A stretch of DNA of 14,076 nt from Ekhidna sp. GTDB lineage: Bacteria > Bacteroidota > Bacteroidia > Cytophagales > Cyclobacteriaceae. The stretch is taken from contig JABSPG010000040.1 in NCBI GenBank assembly GCA_013214445.1, positions 1 through 14,076 of the forward strand, given 5' to 3'. Each line of letters opens with the position of its first letter. The stretch's first letter is position 1. Both the position numbers and the translations under genes were made by a program. Under the pieces are notes generated by a model. It was not told the origin of the DNA and did not search any database. It worked only from the letters and a program-made list of their open reading frames with translations. This document shows positions 7,080 to 14,076 of this stretch, piece by piece.

Positions 7080-8009
7080 ATGAAAAAGTTTTTAATACTA
7101 TTTACAGCTTTTATTCTTTTCTCCTGCGAGGAGGATATTTTGGTAGACTTAGTTGACACAGAGCCGATTTTGGCCTTTGATGCCTGGATTTATAGAAAGG
7201 CAGAAAAACAAACCATCAATATTACCCGCACAAATGGATACTTCAATAGCGGTGATCCTGCAGGAATTTCAGGAGCATCAGTTCGAGTGGTAGCCCTGGA
7301 TGGAACCAGTTACCCATTTAACGAAGAAAGTCCAGGAGTCTATAGCTGGCTTCCTGCAAATGATGCTGACTCTTTTGGTGTCGTAGGTCAAACTTATTTC
7401 TTAGATGTACAGATCAATGGTAAGCAATATGGCTCTGTGAGTGAGATGGGGAGAGTTCCCGAAATCGATAGTATCACATGGCGATTTGAAGAAGGTTCCT
7501 TTGGGTCGGATGATTTTTATGTAGCTGAGTTTTGGTCTAGAGATTTTGAAGGACTAGGAGATGCATATTGGATCAAGAGCTGGGTCAATGGAACTTATTT
7601 GAACAAGCCGGGAGAAATAAACCTTTCATTTGATGGGGCATTTTCCCCAGGTGGGAACGCTGATGGAGTGACTTTCATTCAACCAATTAGAGATGGCATT
7701 ACTCCTTTTGAGACAGATGAAGATGACAATTTTGTGCCCACGTTTACGGGTCCGGGTGAGGATAGTGTATTTGTTGAAATCAACTCAATTACTCCTGAAG
7801 CTTGGTTCTTTTGGAATCAAGTCATCATCCAAACAGATCGAGCAGGAGGTTTTGCAGAGCTTTTTGCCACGCCACTCTCCAATGTAGAATCAAATATTTT
7901 GACAGAGGACGAGGAGCCTGTAGTTGGATTCTTTTGTGTTTCAGCTGTCAAGTCTTTTGGACGAAGGTTCACAGAGGATGCTATTCGAGAAATCCCAGAT
8001 AGAGAATAA
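7080..8009 (+). CDS. DUF4249-family lipoprotein, partner of the TonB receptor
   Basis: The ATG at 7080 gives 309 residues beginning with a lipoprotein signal (MKKFLILFTAFILFSC, acylated Cys16). A longer frame from 6999 exists but overlaps the receptor by 77 bp and would hide the signal, so it is rejected. The mature start CEEDILVDL and the following PILAFDAWIYR match the DUF4249 pattern of a short acidic lead and an Ig-like first strand; later segments (SYPFNEESPGVYSW, YFLDVQINGKQYGS, VPEIDSITW) fit the family's beta-rich layout, and a conserved cysteine occurs near the end (FFCVSAVKS). Acidic residues right after the acylated cysteine resemble the Bacteroidota lipoprotein export signal, so surface exposure next to the receptor is likely. 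Function is unknown in the family; a substrate-binding or lid role like SusD is inference from gene order. Confidence 0.88.
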   Translation: MKKFLILFTAFILFSCEEDILVDLVDTEPILAFDAWIYRKAEKQTINITRTNGYFNSGDPAGISGASVRVVALDGTSYPFNEESPGVYSWLPANDADSFGVVGQTYFLDVQINGKQYGSVSEMGRVPEIDSITWRFEEGSFGSDDFYVAEFWSRDFEGLGDAYWIKSWVNGTYLNKPGEINLSFDGAFSPGGNADGVTFIQPIRDGITPFETDEDDNFVPTFTGPGEDSVFVEINSITPEAWFFWNQVIIQTDRAGGFAELFATPLSNVESNILTEDEEPVVGFFCVSAVKSFGRRFTEDAIREIPDRE

Positions 8010-8039
8010 TTCTATCTAAGAAGAAATAGTTTACTGATG

Positions 8040-8071
8040 ACCCACTCACTTTTGGAGTGGGTTTTTCTTTT
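8040..8071 (+). terminator. Intrinsic terminator after the receptor-DUF4249 operon
   Basis: ACCCACTC (8040-8047) pairs perfectly with GAGTGGGT (8055-8062) around a 7-nt loop and is followed by a T-rich run (TTTTTCTTTT). It ends the receptor/DUF4249 unit 30 bp past the stop and separates it from the lipoprotein pair beginning at 8154. Confidence 0.88.
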
Positions 8072-8108
8072 CCTAATAAAGTGTTAACAGATGGAGATCA
8101 TGTTGTCG

Positions 8109-8129
8109 AAATACTAGCTTTTAGTATTT
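8109..8129 (+). promoter_or_regulatory. Perfect 8-bp inverted repeat before the lipoprotein pair
   Basis: AAATACTA (8109-8116) and TAGTATTT (8122-8129) are separated by GCTTT and lie 24 bp before the TTG start at 8154. The right arm runs into TAGTATTTTG, which resembles but does not match the TAnnTTTG -7 box, and a TTG occurs at 8103-8105. It may be an operator at a promoter or a leader hairpin. No regulator gene is adjacent. Confidence 0.35.
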
Positions 8130-8153
8130 TGGAGTGACTAAAAACTCAAAAAT

Positions 8154-9275
8154 TTGAAAAGACTACTCATTGCCTGCTTGCTTGTGCAGCTTTTTGCATG
8201 TACGCCGGAGGTTTCAAAAGATCCTGTTCTTAGGTTTTTTCCTAATACAAATCTCTTTGAGAAGGGATATGTGAACAAGTACTACTATCACTACTATCCA
8301 GACAATCCGGATCAAAATGCCGCTACCAAGGTGGTTTATTCCAAATACACCAAGGTTGATCGGAACCGTTTTACCCAGGAAAATTACGATGCGGGTTACC
8401 AGCTAGCAGAGAGACGTCTATTCGAAGTAAGTGGAGATACACTGAAGATGGTTGAAGAGATCAGTATCAATTCGCGAGATGTGGTTGATACCGTAAAGTC
8501 AGATATCAGATCAAATGTGCTTGTGGTTTGGGATAGTCCTACCGGTGGCCTCTTTCAAGAAGCCTATAAATATGAGGATGAGGAGTACTTGTATTCAGAG
8601 GTGCAGACAGCTTCTAAAGACACTATAATTGATGAAAGTATGGGTAGAGAATTTGTGGTGGAGTGGACATACAAAAAGATGGAAACTGATTCGGTCCTAA
8701 GTAAGGGAACCAACAGATCTACCTATGTTCAGGGTTTAGGCTACTATTCTTCTATTATGCGTGCTGATTCTTATAGAAATGAAGCAGAGTTAGTTGAGCA
8801 AATGTCCATTGCAGAATTTGAGAGAAGAGCCGACCATGGTGAACATAGGGTGGCTTGGATCGATGCTGAAAAGTCAATTAGTGACGATTCTGATTTTCAG
8901 TTATGTGGACACGAACTCAATATCGCAGATTATTATAACTCCACGCCTGATGGCCGATACATCCATACAAAGCATGCCATGATGGATACCATTGAGGCAA
9001 GCTTGGATCAGGCTAAACTATTTGATCAGAATGGGCGATTAGTTTTTCGTTTCGTAGTAAACTGTGAGGGGATAGCCGGGAGGTTTGTTGCCGAAGGATA
9101 TGATCTAGATTATCAACCCATGCAGTTTGAACAAGAGACTGTAGATCATCTATTTGGCATTTTACAGAAGCTAGAAAAGTGGCGTCCGGTAGTCATTCGA
9201 GATGAACCCAGAGATGCCTATTTCTACATAACATTTAACATTACTGATGGAGAAATCACAGATATACTTCCTTAG
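8154..9275 (+). CDS. Uncharacterised lipoprotein with TonB-C-terminal-like domain
   Basis: The 373-residue product starts with a lipoprotein signal (MKRLLIACLLVQLFAC, Cys16). Only the TTG at 8154 can serve as start: an in-frame TAA lies at 8139 and the next methionine is at codon 99. Residues 20-240 are beta-rich, with the tyrosine-rich KYYYHYYPD near the front, and resemble a repeat-strand envelope domain I do not recognise. Residues about 285-372 follow the layout of the TonB C-terminal domain: an N-G-x-[LV]-x-[FY]-x-F strand, V-N-C-E-G, a helix with HLFGILQKLEKWRPV, and a final strand YFYITFNITDGEI. Cys251 and Cys304 could form a disulphide. Unlike true TonB, it lacks an N-terminal membrane helix and proline-rich linker, so it is not an energy transducer of the usual type. 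It overlaps the next lipoprotein gene by 29 bp, so the two probably act together. Function unknown. Confidence 0.75.
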   Translation: MKRLLIACLLVQLFACTPEVSKDPVLRFFPNTNLFEKGYVNKYYYHYYPDNPDQNAATKVVYSKYTKVDRNRFTQENYDAGYQLAERRLFEVSGDTLKMVEEISINSRDVVDTVKSDIRSNVLVVWDSPTGGLFQEAYKYEDEEYLYSEVQTASKDTIIDESMGREFVVEWTYKKMETDSVLSKGTNRSTYVQGLGYYSSIMRADSYRNEAELVEQMSIAEFERRADHGEHRVAWIDAEKSISDDSDFQLCGHELNIADYYNSTPDGRYIHTKHAMMDTIEASLDQAKLFDQNGRLVFRFVVNCEGIAGRFVAEGYDLDYQPMQFEQETVDHLFGILQKLEKWRPVVIRDEPRDAYFYITFNITDGEITDILP

Positions 9276-10089
9276 TCTCTTCCTATTATGTGTTGGTTCT
9301 TCCTGCTCCGAGACGCAGTGGTACAAAAAAGAGTTTTCCGAAGAGGTCAAGAAACAATATTCACCTCAGCTTAGAGCTGGAAGAGGATATTACTATCAAG
9401 GCTCAGTACCCGAGCAGTTTCAAAATAAGGAAGCCATGAAGATGGATTCCACAGATGCAGATCTTTGGCGCGAGTTTGGCACTGCTAGGGTGAAAAGAGC
9501 GATACTAGATGAAATGTATTACTACTACGACGGTGCAGTTACGCGAAAACCCGAGAAATGGGCCGGATTTAGAGGATACTTATACCTCTACTTCTACCGC
9601 GATTACTACCGGGCAATAGCAGATTTTAACCTCGGCGATGAAGCCAACGGACAGGTCGATTTTTCTCAAGGTCAAAGTCATGACTATATGCGTGGCATCT
9701 GCTACTATGGTTTGGAGGACTATCAGGCCACCATTGATGCTATGGATAAGTACATAGATAAAGTAGTAGAAGAGGAAGGGGAATCTTGGGTAGATGTTTA
9801 TGCGTTTTTGTATAAAGGTTTAGCTCTACTCAATCAAGAAAAGCTGGATGATGCGATGGTGGAATTTGACAAGGTATTAAAGTATTATCCTAACCTTTCA
9901 GATTGCTTTTATCACAAAGCACGTATTTATATAGCCAGAGGACAGTTTGATTTAGCTCTAATTGCTCTTGAAACAGCGGAAGAAAAATTTAAACAAGGCT
10001 ACTATCATCAGAGACCGTACGTGGAAGTGTTAGATCAAATCTACTTGCAGGATATTATGCAGATGAGAGAGCAGATCAGCACCATTTAG
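9247..10089 (+). CDS. Tyrosine-rich TPR-repeat lipoprotein
   Basis: The 280-residue protein begins at an ATG inside the last ten codons of the preceding gene (29-bp overlap), which gives a proper lipoprotein signal (IYFLSLFLLCVGSSC, Cys20). The mature part is helical with about four to five tetratricopeptide-like repeats, roughly at 70-102, 103-130, 144-177, 184-217 and 218-251; the clearest are VYAFLYKGLALLNQEKLDDA followed by the YYPN turn and CFYHKARIYIARGQFDLALI. Tyrosine is strikingly frequent (about 31 of 280), with clusters such as EMYYYYDGA and GYLYLYFYRDYYR. TPR solenoids bind peptides or protein partners, so a scaffolding role at the inner or outer membrane beside the upstream lipoprotein is likely. 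No specific family is recognised. Confidence 0.8.
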   Translation: MEKSQIYFLSLFLLCVGSSCSETQWYKKEFSEEVKKQYSPQLRAGRGYYYQGSVPEQFQNKEAMKMDSTDADLWREFGTARVKRAILDEMYYYYDGAVTRKPEKWAGFRGYLYLYFYRDYYRAIADFNLGDEANGQVDFSQGQSHDYMRGICYYGLEDYQATIDAMDKYIDKVVEEEGESWVDVYAFLYKGLALLNQEKLDDAMVEFDKVLKYYPNLSDCFYHKARIYIARGQFDLALIALETAEEKFKQGYYHQRPYVEVLDQIYLQDIMQMREQISTI

Positions 10090-10093
10090 ACCA

Positions 10094-10477
10094 TTAAAGT
10101 TGGTGAATGCTAAGCTCTTCTATCGTTACTGTTTCTAATGTTTTTATGTTGGTAGCTTCTAGGATCACTCTGGGAGCATAACCCGCTTCATAGGCCTCTT
10201 TCCACCGATTGACGCAAAGGCACCACCGATCACCGGGTTTTAATCCGGGGAAGCTGTAGGCAGGAATCGGTGTAGATAGATCATTACCCATGGACTTGGT
10301 ATAAGCTAAGAAATCCTCAGTCATCACTGCACAAACAGTGTGCGTCCCTGTATCCATTGGGCCGGTGTTACAACATCCGTCTCTATAAAAGCCGGTCATT
10401 GGTGAAGTTCCACATGGAATCAACAGCTCGCCAAAGACATTGAGCTGGGATTCAGAAGTGTTGTTCAAGTCGCTCAT
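10094..10477 (-). CDS. DUF2237-family cysteine-rich protein
   Basis: With the ATG at 10477 the product has 127 residues and covers the full DUF2237 domain: LNVFGELLIPCGTSPMTGFY, RDGCCNTGPMDTGTHTVCA, DFLAYTKSMGNDLSTPIP, FPGLKPGDRWCLCVNRWKEA and APRVILEATN. Six cysteines (22, 35, 36, 49, 86, 88) are in the conserved motifs and suggest metal binding or redox chemistry, though the family's function is unknown. A longer frame back to 10594 adds 39 residues without family similarity, so starts at 10477 (preferred) or 10501 are more credible. It lies downstream of the beta-barrel gene on the same strand with a 145-bp gap and converges with the TPR lipoprotein gene across 4 bp. No signal peptide is seen, so it is probably cytoplasmic. 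Confidence 0.85.
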   Translation of the reverse strand: MSDLNNTSESQLNVFGELLIPCGTSPMTGFYRDGCCNTGPMDTGTHTVCAVMTEDFLAYTKSMGNDLSTPIPAYSFPGLKPGDRWCLCVNRWKEAYEAGYAPRVILEATNIKTLETVTIEELSIHQL

Positions 10478-10622
10478 TTTAGGTGCTTTATCATTAGTCA
10501 TGTATGATGTAGGACGTGAAGTCTTACCGAATCGTAGGTATGGCTCGCCACATATTGGGAACCATACCATTACATAGACATATTTCGAAAGCACCTGTTT
10601 AGCAAAAAGGTTTTATTAGATT

Positions 10623-13271
10623 TTACATATCATATTTGACGGTAAATAATCCGTATCTTTGCTGAATATCATATGAGAAAGTACTAATCAGATTGTCACT
10701 AAAGTTATCTCTTCTGACCGATCGAGTGTCAAGCAGGTTGAAAGCTTGGATTTTAAACTCCCAAGGGCTTTTTCCTTTTCTGTAACTTAAGGAAGCGTCA
10801 AGCATGTCAAAGGCATTTGATTGATTCAAATTCTGATTGACATATTTATTATATGCGTAGGTAGCCTCAAATCGAATTCCTTTGGAATTAAATGTAATGC
10901 CTCCATTTGGTCGGTAGTTCAAGAATGTACTTGATATCGTCCCTGAACGGTAGTTATTAACTGAAACAGCATATCCACCTCGTATGGACAGTACCTTAAA
11001 TAGTTTTGCCGAGGAGTTCAATTCGTAAGACTCTGTGAAGTTATCGTTTTCGATAACTTGCCCTTCCAACTGATTGTTAAGTACGGTTTGAGACAATCTG
11101 ATTGATCCACTGATACGAAAATGATCGAATCGTTTCTCAATAGTGCCATAGCCACTAGTGATTCGGTTGGCTTGACCCACGTTCACTGTGGAGAGCACAT
11201 TCTCCACACCCGCTAACGACTGATCGTTGGCAAAACCGTCCTGTATATATTGAAAGTTAAGACCGCCATAAATATTCAAGAAATTGTAGGTGCTGAAATT
11301 TCTATAACTCAGATTTATTGAATTATATATAGCTGGGTTTAGTGCCGCATTCCCAAAGTTTAGGGTATTGTACCTCGCTAGTCTGTATCCCTCTGTATAG
11401 GTCGCTACGTCATTGTATTCAATAGACTGCCTATAGTCAAGTTCTATTTCATGCGAGCTGCCAAAATCATACTGGGCATTTAATTGAGGGAAAAGGTATT
11501 GTGTTGAACCTATGGAGATCTCTGACACTCCACCTAATGTGTAGTTATTCAAACTTACTCCCGGGCTTACCGTGAGTTTATCCCACTTCTTCTTGTACTG
11601 AAGACGCACATACCTGTTGGTGATATCTAGATCTTGATCCAATTGGATCAAGTTTTCGGCAGGGTCATCTAAAGTCGAACGCAAGGATTGTGAAGAGATA
11701 TTAACCCCAACAGCTGCATTGATATGAGTTGTTTTATTTAGGATATAATAGTAGTTGAATGCGCCATCGAATTGCTTGCTACTGATTGTTTGATTCTGTG
11801 ACAGGTTCAGTAAAGGATCATTTGTGGTTAGGAATGGTGTAAAAAGCGCTAGCTCACTATTCAGTTGTCTTGTATCAATATTTTCTTCTTGATTGTAACT
11901 CATTTCTGCGGAAACGATGTGTTTATCGCTCAGGGCGTTAAACATTCTTAGCTGATGGCGCTGGCTCGTAGGCTCGCGATCATTTAGTTCTTGTAGCTGG
12001 TTATCACCGGTCAGTAGTTGTGAGTTTCGCATCATGGATTGGTTGATCAAACCACGTTTTCCGAAGAAGCTATAATCTACTTGGAGATTATAATTGGGTG
12101 TGTAAACAGCAGAAAATCGTCCGATACCTGATTGGTTATCAATGGAGGATTGGGTGTCAAGTTGCTCCTGTGTCTGGTCTTCCAGTTGAGTATAGGTTCT
12201 AAGAGAATTTGACCCCATTATTGCACTGGTTTGAAATCCTATCAAGAAACCGGACAACCTGATTTTATCAGTTGGCTGGGATGATACATTAAAAGCGCCC
12301 AGATAGTTTGTGAGGTCTCTAGCTGAGTTTCTGTCCGTCAGAGGGATATCCGCATTTGCGGCATTCATTCTGTACGATGTACCGTTTCTAGAAGCGAGAC
12401 CGCTCATTCCTCCCGTCATCCTGAAATAGTCGCTGATACTGAGTGCCAGTTCGCCAACATTATTGCCATCACCAATGAAGTTCACACTTGTTTTCGGGGC
12501 ATAATAAAAGGTGTTTGCATGTCCGAAGTAGCGTTTTTCGGCACCACCACCAGCTTCTATGTCACCAAAAATCATTCGTTTTTTGTCGCCTTTTAGTTCA
12601 ATGTTTAAAGCCAATCTTTCATCATTTCCTAATCCTCGCATTGGGGCCACATCGTTAAAGTTTTGAAGGACTTGTACTCGATCCACGACATCTGCAGGAA
12701 TATTTTTAGTAGCCAGTTTGGTATCCCCTTCAAAAAATTCTTTGCCATCGACAAGCAACTTGTCTACCCTCTTTCCTTGTACCTCAATCTCTCCATTATC
12801 GTTTATGTTGAATCCTGGTAGTTCCTCTAGTACATCTTCGAGTTTTCGTTCATCCCCATCCGTAAAAGCTTCGGCTTTATAGGATATGGTATCCCCTCTC
12901 ACAATGACTGGCATTTCTGTCACTACAGTCACTTGATCTAGCGCGTTGATAGCTTCTTTCATAATGACCATATATGGATCTGTAGGCTTTTCATCCAAAC
13001 TGATTAGCTGCTTAACCGGCACAAACCCCACAAAAGTCACTTGTAGTTCATAGACTCTTCCTTTGTCTAGTCGCAATTTGAAGTTCCCATTGACGTCTGT
13101 TACCGCAAAACCACTCATTTCTTGCGTAGCAGTGTCTACAAGCATCACGTTGGCAAAGGGAATCGCGGTAAGCGTGGTGTCTATTGTTTGTCCTTCTAGA
13201 ATTAGTTGATTCTGAGAGAACACAGCAGTACTTAAAAGCAGTAAGAAGATAGAAGTGAATAGACCTTTCAT
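10623..13271 (-). CDS. Outer-membrane beta-barrel protein / TonB-dependent receptor-like, with carboxypeptidase-regulatory domain
   Basis: The 882-residue protein has a signal peptide (about 1-19, ending AVFSQ), a carboxypeptidase-regulatory-like domain at about 22-105 (LEGQTIDTTLTAIPFANVML, VTDVNGNFKL, VTFVGFVPV), a degenerate TonB-type plug at about 120-230 (GDTISYKAEAFTDGDERKLE, VLEELPGFNINDNGEIEVQG, VDKLLVDGKEFFEGD, IPADVVDRVQVLQNFNDV), and a large barrel resembling the outer membrane beta-barrel family 3, ending FTVKYDM. The classic EVVVTA box is replaced by LDQVTVVTE. It follows a GLPGLI-family gene on the same strand after 112 bp; these two families are frequent neighbours in Bacteroidota. 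A strong leader hairpin lies just before its start (13298-13345). Whether it imports a substrate or acts as a secretion/assembly barrel cannot be told from the sequence. Confidence 0.92.
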   Translation of the reverse strand: MKGLFTSIFLLLLSTAVFSQNQLILEGQTIDTTLTAIPFANVMLVDTATQEMSGFAVTDVNGNFKLRLDKGRVYELQVTFVGFVPVKQLISLDEKPTDPYMVIMKEAINALDQVTVVTEMPVIVRGDTISYKAEAFTDGDERKLEDVLEELPGFNINDNGEIEVQGKRVDKLLVDGKEFFEGDTKLATKNIPADVVDRVQVLQNFNDVAPMRGLGNDERLALNIELKGDKKRMIFGDIEAGGGAEKRYFGHANTFYYAPKTSVNFIGDGNNVGELALSISDYFRMTGGMSGLASRNGTSYRMNAANADIPLTDRNSARDLTNYLGAFNVSSQPTDKIRLSGFLIGFQTSAIMGSNSLRTYTQLEDQTQEQLDTQSSIDNQSGIGRFSAVYTPNYNLQVDYSFFGKRGLINQSMMRNSQLLTGDNQLQELNDREPTSQRHQLRMFNALSDKHIVSAEMSYNQEENIDTRQLNSELALFTPFLTTNDPLLNLSQNQTISSKQFDGAFNYYYILNKTTHINAAVGVNISSQSLRSTLDDPAENLIQLDQDLDITNRYVRLQYKKKWDKLTVSPGVSLNNYTLGGVSEISIGSTQYLFPQLNAQYDFGSSHEIELDYRQSIEYNDVATYTEGYRLARYNTLNFGNAALNPAIYNSINLSYRNFSTYNFLNIYGGLNFQYIQDGFANDQSLAGVENVLSTVNVGQANRITSGYGTIEKRFDHFRISGSIRLSQTVLNNQLEGQVIENDNFTESYELNSSAKLFKVLSIRGGYAVSVNNYRSGTISSTFLNYRPNGGITFNSKGIRFEATYAYNKYVNQNLNQSNAFDMLDASLSYRKGKSPWEFKIQAFNLLDTRSVRRDNFSDNLISTFSYDIQQRYGLFTVKYDM

Positions 13272-13297
13272 TTTAGATGTTTTTATGGAGTTTCTAA

Positions 13298-13345
13298 AGG
13301 CACAGCCAGCAGCTAAAAAAAATTGATACTGGACTGGTTGTGCCT
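13298..13345 (-). promoter_or_regulatory. Leader hairpin before the beta-barrel gene
   Basis: AGGCACAGCCAG (13298-13309) pairs with CTGGTTGTGCCT (13334-13345) over 12 bp with one wobble pair, extended by CAG/CTG (13310-13312 with 13329-13331) beyond a 2-nt bulge. In the minus-strand transcript it ends 26 nt before the ATG at 13271. An eight-base U run (complement of 13315-13322) is in the loop rather than after the stem, so it is not a simple terminator for the GLPGLI gene. A regulatory leader, an RNA processing site or an attenuation-like switch is possible. Confidence 0.4.
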
Positions 13346-13383
13346 ACAATGAGCTATTTGGAGATTTTATCGGTGTAGTTTTT

Positions 13384-14076
13384 CTAGCCACCAATTCGGA
13401 TGATCCGGGTTTCCCCTCCATCTCCCGTATCGTATTTTTTCATCATCTCCTGCATCTTTTCATCATTGATTTGATCTGCTTCTGCTCTAGTTACTCTTTT
13501 CCCTTTGCTTGGCTTTTCGATGGTGATAGGTGTTTTTGGATTCAATTCAACCTTGGTACAGAGATACGAGAGATTTCCAGTTTTAAACTCTAGGATTAGC
13601 CCTGGAAGCCCCCATGAATTGGCAGGACCTTGAGAAACTGGTATCTGCTGGGTGAACCAGGCGGTTACCATTGTAGTGTCAGTTCTTGTTTCTGTGGTCG
13701 TCTCAGTGTCACTTAAAGCAAAGACTGTGCGTTCTGAAATATCCATATGTTCTGCTTTGGTGACAGTATAGTCTCCGATCTTTTTGGTCTCACCTGTTAT
13801 TTTCCATCTGAATTCAGGGAGTTCATCAGTCACAAGAAACTTCTTTCCGAAGATTTCTGTCTCCTCCAAAAACTCGTTCTTGCTGGGGTTCAAATAACTC
13901 AGTCCTCCACCTGCTGAGAATCGCACTTGCATTCCGCTATTTCCACCGGAGTTGCTTACTGGGTCTAGTTCTGCTTCTTCTTTCCAGGTTGCTTCTTGTA
14001 CATTGAAAGTTAATATATAAGTTCTCTGAGCTGATTGAGCCAATTGTTTTCTTATGGACTCCTGCATGTCTGGTGT
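13384..14076 (-). CDS. GLPGLI-family protein (partial, N-terminus outside window)
   Basis: The reading frame is open to the right window edge; the ATG at 14067 is internal, because T-P-D precedes it in frame and the family has another 40-70 N-terminal residues including a signal peptide. The visible 230 residues contain the signature GLPGLILEF after NSWG, the preceding FTQQIPVSQGP, the YILTFNVQEATWKEEAELD strand near the front, and the lysine/acid-rich tail typical of the family. GLPGLI proteins are predicted envelope proteins confined largely to Bacteroidota and often sit beside carboxypeptidase-domain barrel proteins, exactly as here, where the barrel gene follows after 112 bp on the same strand. 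Molecular function is unknown. The stop is TAG at 13384-13386. Confidence 0.92.
   Translation of the reverse strand, partial: TPDMQESIRKQLAQSAQRTYILTFNVQEATWKEEAELDPVSNSGGNSGMQVRFSAGGGLSYLNPSKNEFLEETEIFGKKFLVTDELPEFRWKITGETKKIGDYTVTKAEHMDISERTVFALSDTETTTETRTDTTMVTAWFTQQIPVSQGPANSWGLPGLILEFKTGNLSYLCTKVELNPKTPITIEKPSKGKRVTRAEADQINDEKMQEMMKKYDTGDGGETRIIRIGG

Noticed and set aside
13298..13345. Simple rho-independent terminator for the GLPGLI gene
   Set aside because: The U run is inside the loop and no U-tract follows the stem in the minus-strand transcript.
1..14076. CRISPR array, insertion sequence, integrase, toxin-antitoxin or phage defence cassette
   Set aside because: No regularly spaced repeats, transposase or nuclease motifs, or small toxin-antitoxin pairs were seen on either strand; gene content is envelope transport and metabolism.

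Overview
The window reads as ordinary accessory chromosome from a member of the phylum Bacteroidota, most likely a marine-type Cytophagales or relative. This inference rests on gene content: a PadR regulator beside a prefix-domain FtsX permease, carboxypeptidase-regulatory-domain TonB receptors, a DUF4249 lipoprotein, a GLPGLI protein, many lipoproteins, and weak or absent Shine-Dalgarno sequences with one TAnnTTTG-type -7 box. No rRNA, tRNA, CRISPR array, insertion sequence or phage gene was seen.

Layout on the + strand: (a) 1-295, the C-terminal end of an FtsX/MacB-type permease, followed by an intrinsic terminator. (b) 401-3383, a PadR-family regulator and, 2 bp downstream, a large FtsX-type permease. 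A perfect palindrome sits on the PadR leader and is a candidate operator. The permease is split by one in-frame TAA at 2868-2870, although the same frame continues open for another 171 codons carrying the family's hallmark C-terminal membrane domain. (c) 3469-4531, 5-formyltetrahydrofolate cyclo-ligase overlapping thiol peroxidase by 8 bp. (d) 4703-8009, a TonB-dependent receptor and a DUF4249 lipoprotein, a probable outer-membrane uptake pair, closed by a strong terminator at 8040-8071. (e) 8154-10089, two overlapping lipoprotein genes of unknown function. The first ends in a domain resembling the TonB C-terminal domain; the second is a tyrosine-rich TPR protein.

Layout on the - strand, read from the right: a GLPGLI-family protein cut by the window edge (14076-13384), an outer-membrane beta-barrel protein with a carboxypeptidase-regulatory domain and TonB plug (13271-10623), then a small cysteine-rich DUF2237 protein (10477-10094). 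DUF2237 and the TPR lipoprotein gene converge with only 4 bp between their stop codons.

Functionally the window holds two separate outer-membrane modules (TonB receptor + DUF4249; GLPGLI + barrel protein), two envelope lipoproteins, a PadR-controlled ABC-type permease and two housekeeping/redox enzymes. The substrates of the transport modules cannot be read from sequence. I did not find convincing evidence of a new defence or mobile system. The most worthwhile leads are the interrupted permease frame, the PadR-leader palindrome, the TonB-C-like domain on a lipoprotein, and the structured leaders before envelope genes.
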